Source of the DNA: an uncultured Bacteroidales bacterium
Lineage (GTDB): Bacteria; Bacteroidota; Bacteroidia; Bacteroidales; UBA932
DNA length: 7,437 nt
Direction of reading: 5' to 3'
Assembly: GCA_946406095.1 (NCBI GenBank)
Contig: CAMJJO010000084.1
Coordinates: 1-7,437, forward strand
Made by a program: the position numbers and the translations under genes. Position 1 is the stretch's first letter; each line of letters starts with the position of its first letter. The notes under the pieces were generated by a model, which was given only the letters and a program-made list of their open reading frames with translations, was not told where the DNA came from and did no database searches. This document shows positions 7,225-7,437 of this stretch, in pieces.

Positions 7225-7241
7225 GACTGTTATTTTTTGTT

Positions 7242-7271
7242 TTTTAATATCCTTAATTTTAATATCCTTAA
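7242..7271. repeat. Perfect tandem repeat of a 15-bp unit in the operon leader
   Basis: TTTTAATATCCTTAA occurs twice with no gap or mismatch (7242-7256 and 7257-7271), 18 to 47 bases upstream of the lipoprotein ATG. Read on the minus strand, each unit is TTAAGGATATTAAAA. It lies where the promoter or 5' leader of the surface operon should be, so it may be a duplicated regulator site or a slippage-prone spacer. Confidence 0.9.
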
Positions 7272-7287
7272 TAAGGTTTTACCTTAT
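7271..7287. promoter_or_regulatory. Inverted repeat, candidate operator or leader hairpin
   Basis: ATAAGGT-TTT-ACCTTAT is a perfect inverted repeat with 7-bp arms and a 3-base centre. It abuts the tandem repeat, whose second copy also pairs with it: CCTTA (7266-7270) faces TAAGG (7272-7276). The CCTTA/TAAGG core therefore occurs four times between 7251 and 7287. No T-run follows on either strand, so it does not look like a terminator. A regulator-binding site for the surface operon is more likely, but this is inference. Confidence 0.6.
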
Positions 7288-7319
7288 ATAGATGCAAAAG
7301 ACAGAAGAAATGATGCAGA

Positions 7320-7351
7320 TTGTTTCATTTCAGAATTTTTTTATATCTTTG
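7320..7351 (+). promoter_or_regulatory. Bacteroidetes-type promoter of the tRNA-Cys gene
   Basis: TATCTTTG at 7344-7351 matches the Bacteroidetes -7 consensus TAnnTTTG. A TTG at 7320-7322 lies 21 bases upstream and fits the -33 element. Transcription would start a few bases before the tRNA 5' end at 7362. No comparably good element was found pointing the other way, towards the lipoprotein gene. Confidence 0.7.
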
Positions 7352-7361
7352 CAGTCCATTT

Positions 7362-7432
7362 GGTGCGATGGCCGAGCGGTTAGGCACAGGTCTGCAAAAC
7401 CTGGTACAGCGGTTCGATTCCGCTTCGCACCT
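7362..7432 (+). tRNA. tRNA-Cys (anticodon GCA)
   Basis: The complete cloverleaf can be folded by eye over 71 bases. The acceptor stem pairs 7362-7368 with 7425-7431 (7 of 7). The D stem is GCC (7371-7373) with GGC (7383-7385). The anticodon stem pairs 7387-7391 with 7399-7403 (5 of 5) around loop CTGCAAA, with anticodon GCA at 7394-7396. There is a 4-base variable loop, and the T stem pairs 7408-7412 with 7420-7424 around TTCGATT. The discriminator base is T (U73), a known cysteine identity element. The 3' CCA is not encoded. It lies divergent to the surface operon; its 3' side continues outside the window. Confidence 0.98.
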
Positions 7433-7437
7433 CAAAA

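Noticed and set aside
7271..7287. Rho-independent terminator
   Set aside because: The hairpin has AT-rich arms and no T-run on either side, and no gene ends towards it.
7291..7437. Plus-strand open frame running through the tRNA
   Set aside because: It reads through the promoter and the tRNA-Cys, which explain the sequence fully.

Overview
The window looks like Bacteroidales chromosome (Bacteroidota), moderately GC-rich. The evidence is a TonB-dependent receptor paired with a DUF4249-type lipoprotein, a second lipoprotein with a Cys-Lys-Lys-Glu-Glu N-terminus, Bacteroidetes-style promoter elements (TAnnTTTG), A-rich rather than Shine-Dalgarno-like leaders, and an FHS-family (FucP/GluP-type) sugar permease. 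An Alistipes-like or other GC-rich gut lineage is possible, but the genus cannot be fixed from the sequence alone.

Left half, plus strand (about 1-2798): the tail of an unidentified protein, then a tightly packed cassette. It holds a ROK-family sugar kinase without the usual zinc-binding cysteines, a GmhA-type sedoheptulose-7-phosphate isomerase, and an FHS-type MFS sugar transporter. Both internal junctions are 4-base ATGA overlaps, which suggests translational coupling. Transporter, kinase and heptose-phosphate isomerase together suggest uptake or salvage of a seven-carbon sugar feeding heptose-7-P / sedoheptulose-7-P. That is an inference. The isomerase call itself is strong.

Right half, minus strand (7224 down to 2801): a three-gene surface operon. 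A 521-residue lipoprotein of unknown function comes first, then a compact TonB-dependent receptor (672 aa, GTG start directly after the previous stop codon and in the same frame), then a DUF4249 lipoprotein 2 bases later. All three carry export signals: two lipoprotein signals and one ordinary signal peptide. Together they look like an outer-membrane uptake or binding system that is not SusC/SusD. Its last stop codon lies 2 bases from the stop of the convergent permease gene.

Far right (7225-7437): an AT-rich divergent intergenic region of 137 bases. It contains a perfect 15-bp tandem repeat and a 7-bp-arm inverted repeat near the lipoprotein start, and a good Bacteroidetes promoter facing the other way in front of a complete tRNA-Cys(GCA) gene. 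I saw no mobile element, CRISPR array, rRNA or riboswitch. No stretch over 300 bases lacks a gene.
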